The translations under genes were made by a program, and so were the position numbers. From Geitlerinema sp. S16 (GTDB lineage: Bacteria; Cyanobacteriota; Cyanobacteriia; Cyanobacteriales; Geitlerinemataceae), in assembly GCA_011390275.1 (NCBI GenBank), contig JAABST010000012.1, forward strand, positions 1 to 64,000: a stretch of DNA of 64,000 nucleotides, in the 5' to 3' direction. How positions within the stretch are numbered: position 1 is the stretch's first letter; each line of letters opens with the position of its first letter. Of the stretch, positions 19,481 to 28,435 are shown in pieces. The notes under the pieces were generated by a model, which was not told where the DNA came from, made no database searches, and saw nothing but the letters and a program-made list of their open reading frames with translations.

Positions 19481-20887
19481 ATGTTACGGGGATCGATCCT
19501 ACAAACACTCGTAGATGCGTGCCAAGAGCGCACCAATCAAACTCCGTTTAACTATGGCGTTTACTACAAAAATACCCTGGTGTCCCTCTGTCACGCCCTA
19601 GAGGACAGCATCCTCGCGCATGACTGCCAGCCGATCGTCATGACCGCCTTTCAGCGCGGCAAGTGGTACCTCCAAGAAGCCGATCGCTACACCAAGATTG
19701 CTCAAAAATCCCGACACATAACGATTCTTGCAGCACCCGATGCAGGCTTCGCCGAGCATCCCACGGGTCAACTCGATAACGTCTCGCTGATTTCGCTGCT
19801 GCCCGAAGACCCCGTCGCCCAGGAATGGCATCTTGTGATCCTGTCGCCCACCTATACCGCGATGGTGATGTGTCAGGAACTGTCCGAGGAAGACTATGGT
19901 GCGTCCGGTATTCCAGACGTTGATATTGAGCGTAAGTTTTATGGGTTCTGGACGTTTGAATCTGATTTAATCCTGCAAACTGCGGAGCTAATGCTGGACT
20001 GCTGCGAGCATAATGCTCCTGGAATGCGGCAAAAACTTCAGCCGCAAATCGACGAAATTGCCAAGGCTTTGGCTCAACATGACACGACTGAGCAACTGAG
20101 CGAGACCGTGAATCGCGTTGTAACCTACCTGAAAGACCGACAGGAAACGTTACCGAACGCCAATCAGATTGGCAACAATCAAAACGCTCTCGATCGCAAT
20201 CTGAGCGCCAACGAACTGCAAGCCTTTCTCCGCATGGCTCAGGCGATCGACCTCAGCGACACCGCCAATCCGATGGCAGCTTCCGAAGTCGCCTCGCTCT
20301 GTGAAGCCCTCGGCCAACTGCTCGACCTCCCCGCCTGGCAGCTCAAGCGTCTCCGTCTTGCGGGTATGCTGCACCGGATCGACTATTTACCTGGAACGGG
20401 AAAGTCTTTACCAAGCATTGCGCGTGAAGTGAGCGGCCCGAGCTGTCCCCTCCCCGCTGGCGCACAGGCTCTACGCATGATGCCCAAACTGCGAGCGATC
20501 GCCCAGATCGTCAACCACCAAACCGAAGCCTGGGACGGCAGCGGACAGCCCGCAGGGTTAGCGGCGGATGCGATCCCGCTTGAGTCGCGTATTCTGGGAT
20601 TGATGGCTGCGTTTCAACAGTACGCAACGCAAAATACGCACGCCAATGGCACCGAACGATCGTCCAGCTCTGCGATCGCAGACGCGCTAGCCCGCTGCCA
20701 GTCAGAGAGCGGCACTCTTTGGGACCCGAAACTAATCGAGTCCCTGGGATTATTGGTCATGGGGCTGCAACAGGGATTGAGTTTATCCTCTAGTCACTTC
20801 AAGGTAAGCGCCGGTCTGTGGTCAATTGACGATAGTTTTGACACCTCGAAGCCCCAGCAGTATGCCTCCGGTTCCTCCCTCACCTGA
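19481..20887 (+). CDS. DICT sensory domain protein with C-terminal HD-like domain
   Basis: A 468-residue soluble protein. The first 150 residues match the DICT sensory domain found beside GGDEF, EAL and HD-GYP modules (SLCHALEDSILAHDCQPIVM, then FQRGKWYLQEADRY). A middle helical stretch (about 165-250) leads to a C-terminal region resembling a degenerate HD phosphohydrolase (AGMLHRIDYLPGTGKSLPSI, then WDGSGQPAGLAADAIPLESR), the latter like the WDGSGYP loop of HD-GYP proteins. Only part of the metal-binding set is visible, so phosphodiesterase activity is doubtful. The likely role is light- or second-messenger-linked signalling. The ATG at 19481 begins MLRGSILQTL, the usual DICT opening. Confidence 0.8.
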   Translation: MLRGSILQTLVDACQERTNQTPFNYGVYYKNTLVSLCHALEDSILAHDCQPIVMTAFQRGKWYLQEADRYTKIAQKSRHITILAAPDAGFAEHPTGQLDNVSLISLLPEDPVAQEWHLVILSPTYTAMVMCQELSEEDYGASGIPDVDIERKFYGFWTFESDLILQTAELMLDCCEHNAPGMRQKLQPQIDEIAKALAQHDTTEQLSETVNRVVTYLKDRQETLPNANQIGNNQNALDRNLSANELQAFLRMAQAIDLSDTANPMAASEVASLCEALGQLLDLPAWQLKRLRLAGMLHRIDYLPGTGKSLPSIAREVSGPSCPLPAGAQALRMMPKLRAIAQIVNHQTEAWDGSGQPAGLAADAIPLESRILGLMAAFQQYATQNTHANGTERSSSSAIADALARCQSESGTLWDPKLIESLGLLVMGLQQGLSLSSSHFKVSAGLWSIDDSFDTSKPQQYASGSSLT

Positions 20888-20965
20888 TGCTCTCTGGCGA
20901 GAATTGATATTCTGCTTGCGGAATTATGAGCCATTGCGATCGTACCGTTTAACCCTTCCGTTTTG

Positions 20966-21652
20966 ATGATGACTTCCATTACGCCTGATGCCATCCGCAC
21001 CGGACAGATTCGCAAGCTTGCAGGCTGTGATCTCGAAGATTTTGATTTATCATCCGCCCAGCTTAACGGCTTCGTGTTCATCGGAGCCCATCTCGTCGGC
21101 AGCGATCTCACGGAAGCCAACTTGCAGGGCGCAAACCTGAGCGGGTCAAACTTATTGGGGACGATCCTGATTCGTGCCGATCTGCGTGCCAATTTGACGG
21201 GAGCGAATCTCATGCAGGCGGATTTATCGTCGGCGGATTTGCGAGGAGCCAACCTCCGGGGCGCGAATTTGATGGGGGCGACGATCGTCCGCGCTTCGAT
21301 CGGCGGTGCATTTATGAGTGGGGCAAACCTCATGAGCGCCAATCTCTCGGGAGCCGATCTTCGCGGTGTTGATTTACGCGGCGCGAACCTCAGTAATGCC
21401 AATCTTCAGGGGGTCGATTTGAGCGGAGCCGACCTCAGCGGAGCCCTGCTTAACGAAGCGAATCTGGAAGAAGCGAATCTGCAACAAACGAACTTTAGCG
21501 GAGCCAATTGCACGCGGGCGAATTTTCTCTGTGCGGACGTGGAAGGGGCGATCGCGATCGGCACCAGCTTTCTGGGAGCCTGTGTCACCGGGACAGGCTT
21601 CGATCGCCCCAAGGATCGCGATCTATCAACCCATAGCGAATCACTTCGGTGA
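20966..21652 (+). CDS. Pentapeptide repeat protein
   Basis: A 228-residue protein dominated by A(D/N)LXX pentapeptide repeats from about residue 22 to 210 (ADLRGANLRGANLMGA, SGADLSGALLNEANLEEANL). These predict a right-handed quadrilateral beta helix about eight coils long. One register break occurs at ADLRANLTGANL (about 73-84), where a residue is missing from a repeat, giving a kink. There is no signal peptide or extra domain. Such proteins are very common in cyanobacteria and mostly of unknown function. It lies 79 bp after the DICT gene. Start: the first ATG (20966); a second ATG follows directly. Confidence 0.9.
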   Translation: MMTSITPDAIRTGQIRKLAGCDLEDFDLSSAQLNGFVFIGAHLVGSDLTEANLQGANLSGSNLLGTILIRADLRANLTGANLMQADLSSADLRGANLRGANLMGATIVRASIGGAFMSGANLMSANLSGADLRGVDLRGANLSNANLQGVDLSGADLSGALLNEANLEEANLQQTNFSGANCTRANFLCADVEGAIAIGTSFLGACVTGTGFDRPKDRDLSTHSESLR

Positions 21653-21929
21653 GCCTTAAACCGGCGAGGAGATGGCAAAAAATGCAACATTTCCTGAGAT
21701 TCCCCGGAATTCCCCGCAATTCCTCCTAAAGTAGAAGGGTTTGGTGGTAGCTTCACAACATAAAATTCCGGTTTCACAGCATCACGATCGCGAGGCAAAC
21801 CCGTCACCCATCATTCGGTCTTAAACGGATGCAGTGCGTCTTGTCTTTGCCATAGATCCATCGGTTTGACTTGGGTGCGTCGTCTCTTCTGCTCATTTTT
21901 ATCACTGGTTCATCACTAGTTCAAGATTC

Positions 21930-23693
21930 ATGCCCCGTCGGCAATTTTTACGGGCTCACCGTTTGTACAGACATCTTGTTCGAGGGTGGCTTCACCTAAA
22001 AACAGGGTTGATTGCGACATATCACCGGCTACGTCTTGAGATCGCTCGTATGCGTGCCCGATTGCAGCGACGTGTGCCGATGGTGCAATACACCACCGGA
22101 CGTCTGGCGTATGACTGCAATCAGGTCGATCTGGCCGAAGTCTATTTCAAACGTGCCTTACAGATTTGGCCGGATTGCGGAGTCTTTCACCTGGCGCTAG
22201 GCGATGCACTCAAGCAACAATCCCGCTGGCAAGAAGCCGCTTCGGCCTACTACCGCGCGATCGCCACGGAATCACCGGGTGATATTTCCTTCGCCTGGGC
22301 GTATCACAATCTGGGTGAAGTCGAAGCACGACAGCAGCACTGGGACTTGGCGATCGTGGCGTACGAAATCGCGGCAGAACGTCAACCCGATTTTTTCTAC
22401 ACCCACTACAACTTATCTCAAGCCTATATTCAGGCCGGACAGTTTGAAGCAGCACGGATGTCGCTGGAACGGGCGATCGCCCTGCGCCCAAACGATCCGC
22501 AGCTTTTGATCGAACTCGCCCAGATCTGCGCTCAAGGTGGCAACCTGAAAGGGCAGCAAGACGCGCTCGAACGATCCATCCAGCTCGATCCTGCTAACTT
22601 TTCGTCCTATTTTGACCTGGCAGGCGTGTTACGCAACCTCAACGAACCGGAACGCGCCGCCGAGGTGTACCTCCACAGCTTGGATCTCGATCCCAGCTTT
22701 AGCTGGTGGTATCACTACTATTTCTGGATGTGCCTCAAAGACGCGGGACGGCTTGACGATGCCATTCGCATCTTTCAGCGCCATATTCAAGACTTTCCGG
22801 AATGTTCAGCCCCCTATGTCAACTTCGGTGAAGCCCTCGTGCATAGCGATCGCATTCCCGAGGCGATCGTCCCCTACCGAGAAGGGCTGCGCCAAAAACT
22901 CACCCAATCCAATCCCGACTACCCGATCGACATCTGGGACGATCGGAACGTCTTTGGCCCCAATTTTCTGATTCTCGGAGCCCAAAAAGCAGGAACCAGC
23001 TCCTTATTCAAATACGCCATCCAACACCCACAAATCATTCCCCCCCTGCGCAAAGAACTCGAATTTTGGTCGTTGCGTATCAATCGCGGTCTGGACTGGT
23101 ATCTATCTCAGTTCCCCGCTATCCCGCCGGGAGATACGACCTATCTTTCCGGTGAAGCCTGTCCAGGTTATCTCGATCATGACATGAGCGCAGAACGCCT
23201 GCTGGCTCAATTTCCGGAGATCAAGCTGGTTGTAATTTTGCGCAATCCCGTTGAACGCGCCTATTCTCACTACAACCACTGGCTACGCCGCCAACAGGAA
23301 ACCCGCAACTTTGAGACCGCGATCGAAGCCCAACTCGATCGCCTTACCTCCGGAAGCCACGGCACAGTCGATGAACAACAACTATGGAATTCACCCCACG
23401 ACTACCTGGCTCGCGGAGTTTACATCGTGTTTCTCAAGCATTGGATGTCCATTTTTCCACGCGATCGTTTTCTTATCCTCTCCAATGATCAGCTCAATAG
23501 CGCCCCCCAAGCCACACTGTCACAGTTCTTCGACTTCCTTGAACTGCCCGATTCGGCAATTCAAGCCGACCAACGTCACAACGTCGGGACATACCCACCC
23601 CTCTCAAATGCCTTGCGTCAACGTTTAGAGCAGTTTTATGCGCCGTATAATCAAGAGCTAGCAGCGTTCCTGGGACAGACATTCGATTGGTAA
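21930..23693 (+). CDS. TPR-repeat sulfotransferase fusion
   Basis: A 587-residue protein. Residues about 50-330 form a run of tetratricopeptide repeats (VDLAEVYFKRALQIWPDCGV, then SAYYRAIATESPG and others). Residues about 345-580 are a PAPS-dependent sulfotransferase: the 5'-phosphosulfate loop is LILGAQKAGTSSLFKYA and the 3'-phosphate site VILRNPVERAYSHYNHW, with a family-typical GVYIVFLKHWMSIFP. It probably sulfates a carbohydrate or lipid, with the TPR part holding partner or substrate; this is inferred. It lies upstream of an ABC exporter and a HAD phosphatase on the same strand, a possible export/modification group, though the spacing of 410 bp argues against one tight operon. Confidence 0.9.
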   Translation: MPRRQFLRAHRLYRHLVRGWLHLKTGLIATYHRLRLEIARMRARLQRRVPMVQYTTGRLAYDCNQVDLAEVYFKRALQIWPDCGVFHLALGDALKQQSRWQEAASAYYRAIATESPGDISFAWAYHNLGEVEARQQHWDLAIVAYEIAAERQPDFFYTHYNLSQAYIQAGQFEAARMSLERAIALRPNDPQLLIELAQICAQGGNLKGQQDALERSIQLDPANFSSYFDLAGVLRNLNEPERAAEVYLHSLDLDPSFSWWYHYYFWMCLKDAGRLDDAIRIFQRHIQDFPECSAPYVNFGEALVHSDRIPEAIVPYREGLRQKLTQSNPDYPIDIWDDRNVFGPNFLILGAQKAGTSSLFKYAIQHPQIIPPLRKELEFWSLRINRGLDWYLSQFPAIPPGDTTYLSGEACPGYLDHDMSAERLLAQFPEIKLVVILRNPVERAYSHYNHWLRRQQETRNFETAIEAQLDRLTSGSHGTVDEQQLWNSPHDYLARGVYIVFLKHWMSIFPRDRFLILSNDQLNSAPQATLSQFFDFLELPDSAIQADQRHNVGTYPPLSNALRQRLEQFYAPYNQELAAFLGQTFDW

Positions 23694-23746
23694 GTTGCCC
23701 CAGTCGAACCATGGATAGATCATGGGGTGCGAGACCTTTGAGGGTT
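23694..23746 (+). repeat. Hairpin repeat family, partial copy E (5' half only)
   Basis: GTTGCCCCAGTCGAACCATG and the following bases up to GCGAGACCTTTGAGG align with 12875-12928. The second arm of the hairpin is missing, so this is a truncated copy. It begins directly at the sulfotransferase stop codon. The rest of the 410-bp gap to 24105 shows no gene or clear motif. Confidence 0.6.
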
Positions 23747-24104
23747 CTAACTGTAGCTGATCTTGCCGACTTAGCATTGGGATCAACCACGCCATGCCGT
23801 TGTCGCGAATCCAGCCACCAACGGCTGACTGAATGGTGATCCGATCGTCAAATATTCAAACCCATTTGTCTTACCGGAATTCCTTCAAGCCGGAATCGAT
23901 CGAAATCCCCGATCTTCGCTGTACCGTCTTGCTGTGCCATCTCAACTCTGTAGAGAAGTAATGAGCTTTCTCTCAGACTTTCAGCCTAAACGATAGGATC
24001 AGACATCCGACAGCACACCGCCGAATGCCTGACAGCCATCCCCCTCTCTGTCATCTTTCCCACAACCTTCTAGAACCGCACCTCAACCGCACCTCAGTAA
24101 ATTC

Positions 24105-25925
24105 ATGGATCAGACCTCGGTCCCCCTCCCAAAAATTACATGGCATCAGGTGTCTTACCTCGGACGGGCGATCAAAATCGTCTGGGAGAGCGGGCGACGC
24201 TGGACGTTCAGCCTGTGGGTACTGTCTACTCTCCAGAGTGTTTTGCCCGTCCTGCGCCTCTACGTAATGAAACTGCTGCTTGACGCGATCAGCCAGGGCT
24301 ACGCTGACAAAACCTTAACGAATTTCAAGCAGGTGATTCCGCTGATTGTCGCGATGGGAGTCATCAACATTACCGGTGCTTTAATGTCGGGTGCAAGCCG
24401 CTTGGTGAACGAGATGCAATCCCAGCGTGTTTCCGATTACATGTTCGAGATCATGCATGATCAAGCGGCAGCGGTAGACCTCGAATATTATGAAAATTCT
24501 GAATATTACGACATTCTAGAGCGGGCGCGATCGGAAGGCAGTGGCGTACCGCTGAGATTGTCTAACCGCATCAAGAATATTCTGAGCGACGCCATTCAGC
24601 TCATCACCATGGGGGGTGTTCTGTTATTTTTTGACTGGAAGATTTTCGCCTTACTTGTATTGCCGATCGTGCCGCGAATCGGCATTCGCTTTTACTTCAT
24701 CGACGAATTACAACGCTGGATCGAACGCCGCACCGCAACTCAGCGTAAAGCATCCTACTACAACAGCCTGCTGACAAACGATTCTCACGCCAAAGAGCTG
24801 CGCCTATTTGATTTAGGAAATCTCTTCAAAACTCGCTTTCGCCAAACCCGACAGCATTTGCTAAAGGAAAAATTTGAACTCGCCAAACGCCGCACCTTTG
24901 CCGAATTTAGTACAACGATTCTTTCGGTGATTGCGATGTGGGGAGCGTACGCCTTTATCGCCTATGAAACGGTGACAGGGGTGCTTACCGTTGGGGATTT
25001 GGTGCTGTATAACCAGTCATTTCGCAAGGCGTATGATTCCATCTGGAGTCTGCTTCAGGGTGCTGTAGGTTTGTATGAAGATATGCAGTTTCTGGGCTAC
25101 CTGTTTGAATTCTTAGACTTTGAACCAAAGATTGTCGATCCTCCCGATCCAAAGTTGGTTCCGCGTCCCATGAAGTTAGGGATCGAGTTTAAGCATGTGG
25201 ATTTTGCCTATCCCGGCAGTACTCGTCAGGCGCTTAAAGACGTGTCGCTCAAAATTCAGCCGGGAGAGGTGATCGCCCTAGTCGGCGAAAATGGTTCGGG
25301 CAAAACCACGCTGACCAAGCTGCTGTGCCGGTTATACGATCCAGATGCGGGTCAGATCACGCTGGATGGGGTTGATCTGCGGGATCTCTCTGTGTGCGAT
25401 CTCCGATCGGAGATTAGCGTCATTTTTCAGGACTACTCCAAATACCAAATGACCGCCCGCGAGAATATTTGGCTGGGGAATGTTACCCGATCGCCCGATG
25501 ACGCCGCGATCGAACATGCAGCTAAACGCGCGGGAGCCGATGAGGTGATTCGGACTTTGCCCCACCAGTATGAAAACATGCTCGGGAAGCGGTTTGAAGG
25601 CGGAGAAGAGCTGAGTATTGGTCAATGGCAAAAGGTGTCGATCGCCCGTGCGTTTTTGCGTGACTCGCAACTGATTGTGTTGGATGAACCGACCAGTGCG
25701 CTCGATCCAAAGGCAGAATACGAGGTCTTTCGTAAGTTTCGCGAACTGCTCGAAGATCAGGCCGCTGTGCTGGTCACGCACCGCCTTTCCACCGTCAAAA
25801 TGGCGGACTGCATCTATGTCCTCGAACAGGGACGCATCGTGGAGTTTGGCCCCCACGATGCCCTGATTGCGTTGGATGGTGTTTACGCCAAACTGTTTGA
25901 AACCCAAGCGCAAAACTACCGCTAA
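24105..25925 (+). CDS. ABC exporter half-transporter (membrane plus ATPase domains)
   Basis: A 606-residue fused ABC exporter of MsbA-like layout. A membrane domain (about 20-330, with hydrophobic helices such as VIPLIVAMGVINITGALMSG) precedes a nucleotide-binding domain (about 360-600). The NBD has Walker A LVGENGSGKTTLTKL, signature LSIGQWQKVSIARAF (LSIGQ instead of LSGGQ), Walker B LIVLDEPTSALDP and switch His in VTHRLSTV. It would work as a homodimer in the inner membrane exporting a lipid, peptide or polysaccharide precursor; the substrate cannot be read from sequence. Context with the TPR-sulfotransferase upstream suggests a modified glycan or lipid. Confidence 0.92.
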   Translation: MDQTSVPLPKITWHQVSYLGRAIKIVWESGRRWTFSLWVLSTLQSVLPVLRLYVMKLLLDAISQGYADKTLTNFKQVIPLIVAMGVINITGALMSGASRLVNEMQSQRVSDYMFEIMHDQAAAVDLEYYENSEYYDILERARSEGSGVPLRLSNRIKNILSDAIQLITMGGVLLFFDWKIFALLVLPIVPRIGIRFYFIDELQRWIERRTATQRKASYYNSLLTNDSHAKELRLFDLGNLFKTRFRQTRQHLLKEKFELAKRRTFAEFSTTILSVIAMWGAYAFIAYETVTGVLTVGDLVLYNQSFRKAYDSIWSLLQGAVGLYEDMQFLGYLFEFLDFEPKIVDPPDPKLVPRPMKLGIEFKHVDFAYPGSTRQALKDVSLKIQPGEVIALVGENGSGKTTLTKLLCRLYDPDAGQITLDGVDLRDLSVCDLRSEISVIFQDYSKYQMTARENIWLGNVTRSPDDAAIEHAAKRAGADEVIRTLPHQYENMLGKRFEGGEELSIGQWQKVSIARAFLRDSQLIVLDEPTSALDPKAEYEVFRKFRELLEDQAAVLVTHRLSTVKMADCIYVLEQGRIVEFGPHDALIALDGVYAKLFETQAQNYR

Positions 25926-26080
25926 TGCCTGACAGGCATCATGGCTCAAAGCACGGTTTCTTCGATGTGTGATAAAACGTAACAATATGTCGGCGAGCCC
26001 GGATGCGAGCCTCCGGACTCGAATCAAACGCTGTGGCCACGACCTTGATCGCCTCGCTCCCGGTGTTATCCCCGAACGTT

Positions 26081-26791
26081 ATGTTTCGACTGATTACTGA
26101 TTTCGATGGCCCGATCGCCGATGTCTCGGTACGCTACTACACCGTCTATCATCGCTGCCTGGATCAGGTGGTGCGCCCTGGCCAGTTTCTGCAACGGTTA
26201 TCCTATGACGAGTTTTGGGCGTGCAAGCGGGCGCGGGTTCCTGAGTGGCAAATTGGCATGAAAACGGGACTCGATGAGCCTCAAGCGCGTGCTTTTGCCA
26301 AAATGCGCGGCCTGACGGTTCATGCACAGCCTTTTTTGCACCACGACCAGACGATTCCGGGCGCGATCGAGGCGCTTGAGCGGGTTCGTGATGCTGGGTT
26401 TGATCTGGTGGTGATGACCATGCGCCGCACGCGAGAATTAAATGAAGCGCTCGATCGCTGCAATCTCGGTCACTTTTTCGCCGCCGATCGCCGCTACTGC
26501 CTCAGCAACGATCACGTTAAAATCGGCGACACGAAGGATAAGCCAATTTTGATGCAGCGAGCTTTGCGAGAGCTGCCACCGGCGGAAAAGACCTGGATGG
26601 TGGGCGATACGGAGGCGGATATTATTGCGGCTCAAACGGGAAATGTACCCGCGATCGGCATCCTCTCCGGCATTCGCGATCGCCAACAGCTCCAGAAATA
26701 TAACCCCGATTTGATCCTCAACGATCTCAGTGAAGCCGTTGATTTTGTCTTAGAAACCGTGGGTCAGGCTCAGCTTCACGCTGTGAGTTGA
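26081..26791 (+). CDS. HAD-superfamily phosphatase (phosphoglycolate phosphatase-like)
   Basis: A 236-residue HAD hydrolase. Motif I is ITDFDGPIADVSVRYY (the nucleophile and acid Asp pair is kept, with Pro in place of the usual Thr after Gly). A four-helix cap follows, then motif II VVMTMRRT, a Lys in NDHVKIGDTKDK, and motif IV WMVGDTEADIIAAQTGN. The overall shape is of the Gph/beta-phosphoglucomutase branch. The substrate is unknown. The ATG at 26081 was chosen because homology starts there; the frame upstream to 26003 is non-homologous. It follows the ABC exporter by 155 bp and could be in its transcript. Confidence 0.87.
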   Translation: MFRLITDFDGPIADVSVRYYTVYHRCLDQVVRPGQFLQRLSYDEFWACKRARVPEWQIGMKTGLDEPQARAFAKMRGLTVHAQPFLHHDQTIPGAIEALERVRDAGFDLVVMTMRRTRELNEALDRCNLGHFFAADRRYCLSNDHVKIGDTKDKPILMQRALRELPPAEKTWMVGDTEADIIAAQTGNVPAIGILSGIRDRQQLQKYNPDLILNDLSEAVDFVLETVGQAQLHAVS

Positions 26792-26948
26792 GTGTTTTGA
26801 TGGTTAAGCCATGCCTTGAACCATGCTTGAATGCTGCTTGATTCAATGTTGCGGGGTGTGTCGCTCTCGTTCGACAACATTCAAAATCCAGAAATGTCGC
26901 ACTTATACTTGTGGATAGATAAGTGATGGCTAGATCAGAGGAAACACG

Positions 26949-28337
26949 TTGAAACGAGTGACTTGGATTCGTCGTATGCTTGCCGTGGCTGCGGTCATGG
27001 TGAGTTTAGACATGATCGTTCTCGTGCTAAAGTCACGCGAGTCGGCTCCGCCAATCACGGCGATCGAAACCTCGATCGAACTCGAACAACGTCTTGACGC
27101 GGTTCTGACTCGTAGTGTCTCTCTTAACGATTCTGCTGTAACCGCCAGGATTGATGTACTCGATCAAGATTTGCGTGCTGCGTTTAATCCAACACAAACG
27201 GATCTAGATGCTGCTGAGTTCGGCGAGATCATAACGCTCTGGTCTCAGATCTATGTTGATCTTCAAAATCGTTCCTTGGGAGATGCGACCTCGCTGCAAT
27301 CGTTCCAAACCCGTTTAGATCAGCTCATAGAGTTAATCGCCGTCCAGAGATCACAACAGCTCCAGGCGATCGCCAATAGTGCATCCAATCACCACCGCAT
27401 TACCATTACGCTCGCCCTGCTCAGTCTGATCGCCAGCGCGATCGCCTATACCTTGCTCGAACGCTGGCTCGGCGACTTGCAGCAGGAAGTAACGACGAGT
27501 CGCCATCGGATCGATTCTGTGGGTGACTCGATTCAGCAGCAACGTCGCGTGGTCAGTGATCAGGCGATTTCGGTTGCAGAAATTACCCAGATGCTCGACA
27601 AGTTAAACGGAACATCCCAGGGATCTTCTGAACAGGCGAGTATCGCCGCGAGTCGCGCCAAGGAAATTACGGATCTGACCGGATCGGGCGTTGAGCTAGT
27701 GACCCAGACGCAAGCGGCGATCGTTGGCATCGAAACCCAAACCAATGCCATTTCAAAACAAATCTGGCAGTTGCGAACTCGCGCGACCGAGGTGGGTCAG
27801 ATTGCCTTACTTGTCGAAGAGCTGGCCATGCGAACCAATACCCTGGCCTTAAATGCAGCCATTGAAGCCGTACGCGCGAGTCGATCCGGTGCGGGGTTTC
27901 AGGTGATTGCGAAGGAAATTCGTGAGCTATCGGTGCAAAGTCAGCAGGCGGCGCGGCGCATTGGGACGATGTCGGATGATATTGAACGGGCGATCGAGGA
28001 AACGGTTTCGGTGACTCAGGCGGGCTTAGAACAGGCGGAAGCGGGGACTCGAATTGTTCAGAAGACAACGGAGACTTTCAATCAAATCCAGCAGGCGATC
28101 GAGGAGGTCAACGACACGTCCCATCGCATGGCCTTTAGCGCCTATGAGCTGCTGTGGCCGTTACAACAGGTTATGGAGGCGATGGAAGCGCTCAATAGTA
28201 ATGCTCGATCGACGGAAACAAACTCGGATCTATTGGCGGACGGCCTGGGAGACCTTGAAATGAGTTTTGAACGCATTCAACTCGGGATTGGTGAGCGATC
28301 GCTTCAGCCGCACACGGATCAGAACCCGCCGGATTAG
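26949..28337 (+). CDS. Methyl-accepting chemotaxis-like transducer without HAMP domain
   Basis: A 462-residue membrane protein. A first helix (about 10-27, MLAVAAVMVSLDMIVLVLKS) anchors a helical periplasmic sensor (about 28-148). A second helix (ITITLALLSLIASAIAYTLL, about 150-170) leads straight into a long cytoplasmic coiled coil. The MCP hairpin tip is intact: ELAMRTNTLALNAAIEAVRA, then GAGFQVIAKEIRELS. There is no HAMP linker. It would signal to CheA-type kinases governing pili or phototaxis; no che or pil genes are adjacent. The TTG start at 26949 has AGAGGA eight bases upstream; the ATG at 26976 is the alternative. Confidence 0.87.
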   Translation: MKRVTWIRRMLAVAAVMVSLDMIVLVLKSRESAPPITAIETSIELEQRLDAVLTRSVSLNDSAVTARIDVLDQDLRAAFNPTQTDLDAAEFGEIITLWSQIYVDLQNRSLGDATSLQSFQTRLDQLIELIAVQRSQQLQAIANSASNHHRITITLALLSLIASAIAYTLLERWLGDLQQEVTTSRHRIDSVGDSIQQQRRVVSDQAISVAEITQMLDKLNGTSQGSSEQASIAASRAKEITDLTGSGVELVTQTQAAIVGIETQTNAISKQIWQLRTRATEVGQIALLVEELAMRTNTLALNAAIEAVRASRSGAGFQVIAKEIRELSVQSQQAARRIGTMSDDIERAIEETVSVTQAGLEQAEAGTRIVQKTTETFNQIQQAIEEVNDTSHRMAFSAYELLWPLQQVMEAMEALNSNARSTETNSDLLADGLGDLEMSFERIQLGIGERSLQPHTDQNPPD

Positions 28338-28360
28338 CAATATTGGCAATCGGGGCGCGT

Positions 28361-28393
28361 TTCGCCACACTTTTCGCCACACTTTTCGCCACA
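28361..28393 (+). repeat. 12-bp tandem repeat upstream of the mannosidase gene
   Basis: Two exact copies of TTCGCCACACTT (28361-28372 and 28373-28384) and most of a third (28385-28393). The array lies in the short gap between the chemotaxis-like gene and the alpha-mannosidase, and would be translated as Phe-Ala-Thr-Leu repeats if the mannosidase started further upstream. Confidence 0.8.
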
Positions 28394-28435
28394 ATGAACC
28401 TTGCCCGGACTCACCGAAGGCGGTTCTTCCCCATC

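Noticed and set aside
19219..19536. 105-codon minus-strand frame before the DICT gene
   Set aside because: It overlaps the start of the DICT gene, shows no third-position bias and no recognisable motif.
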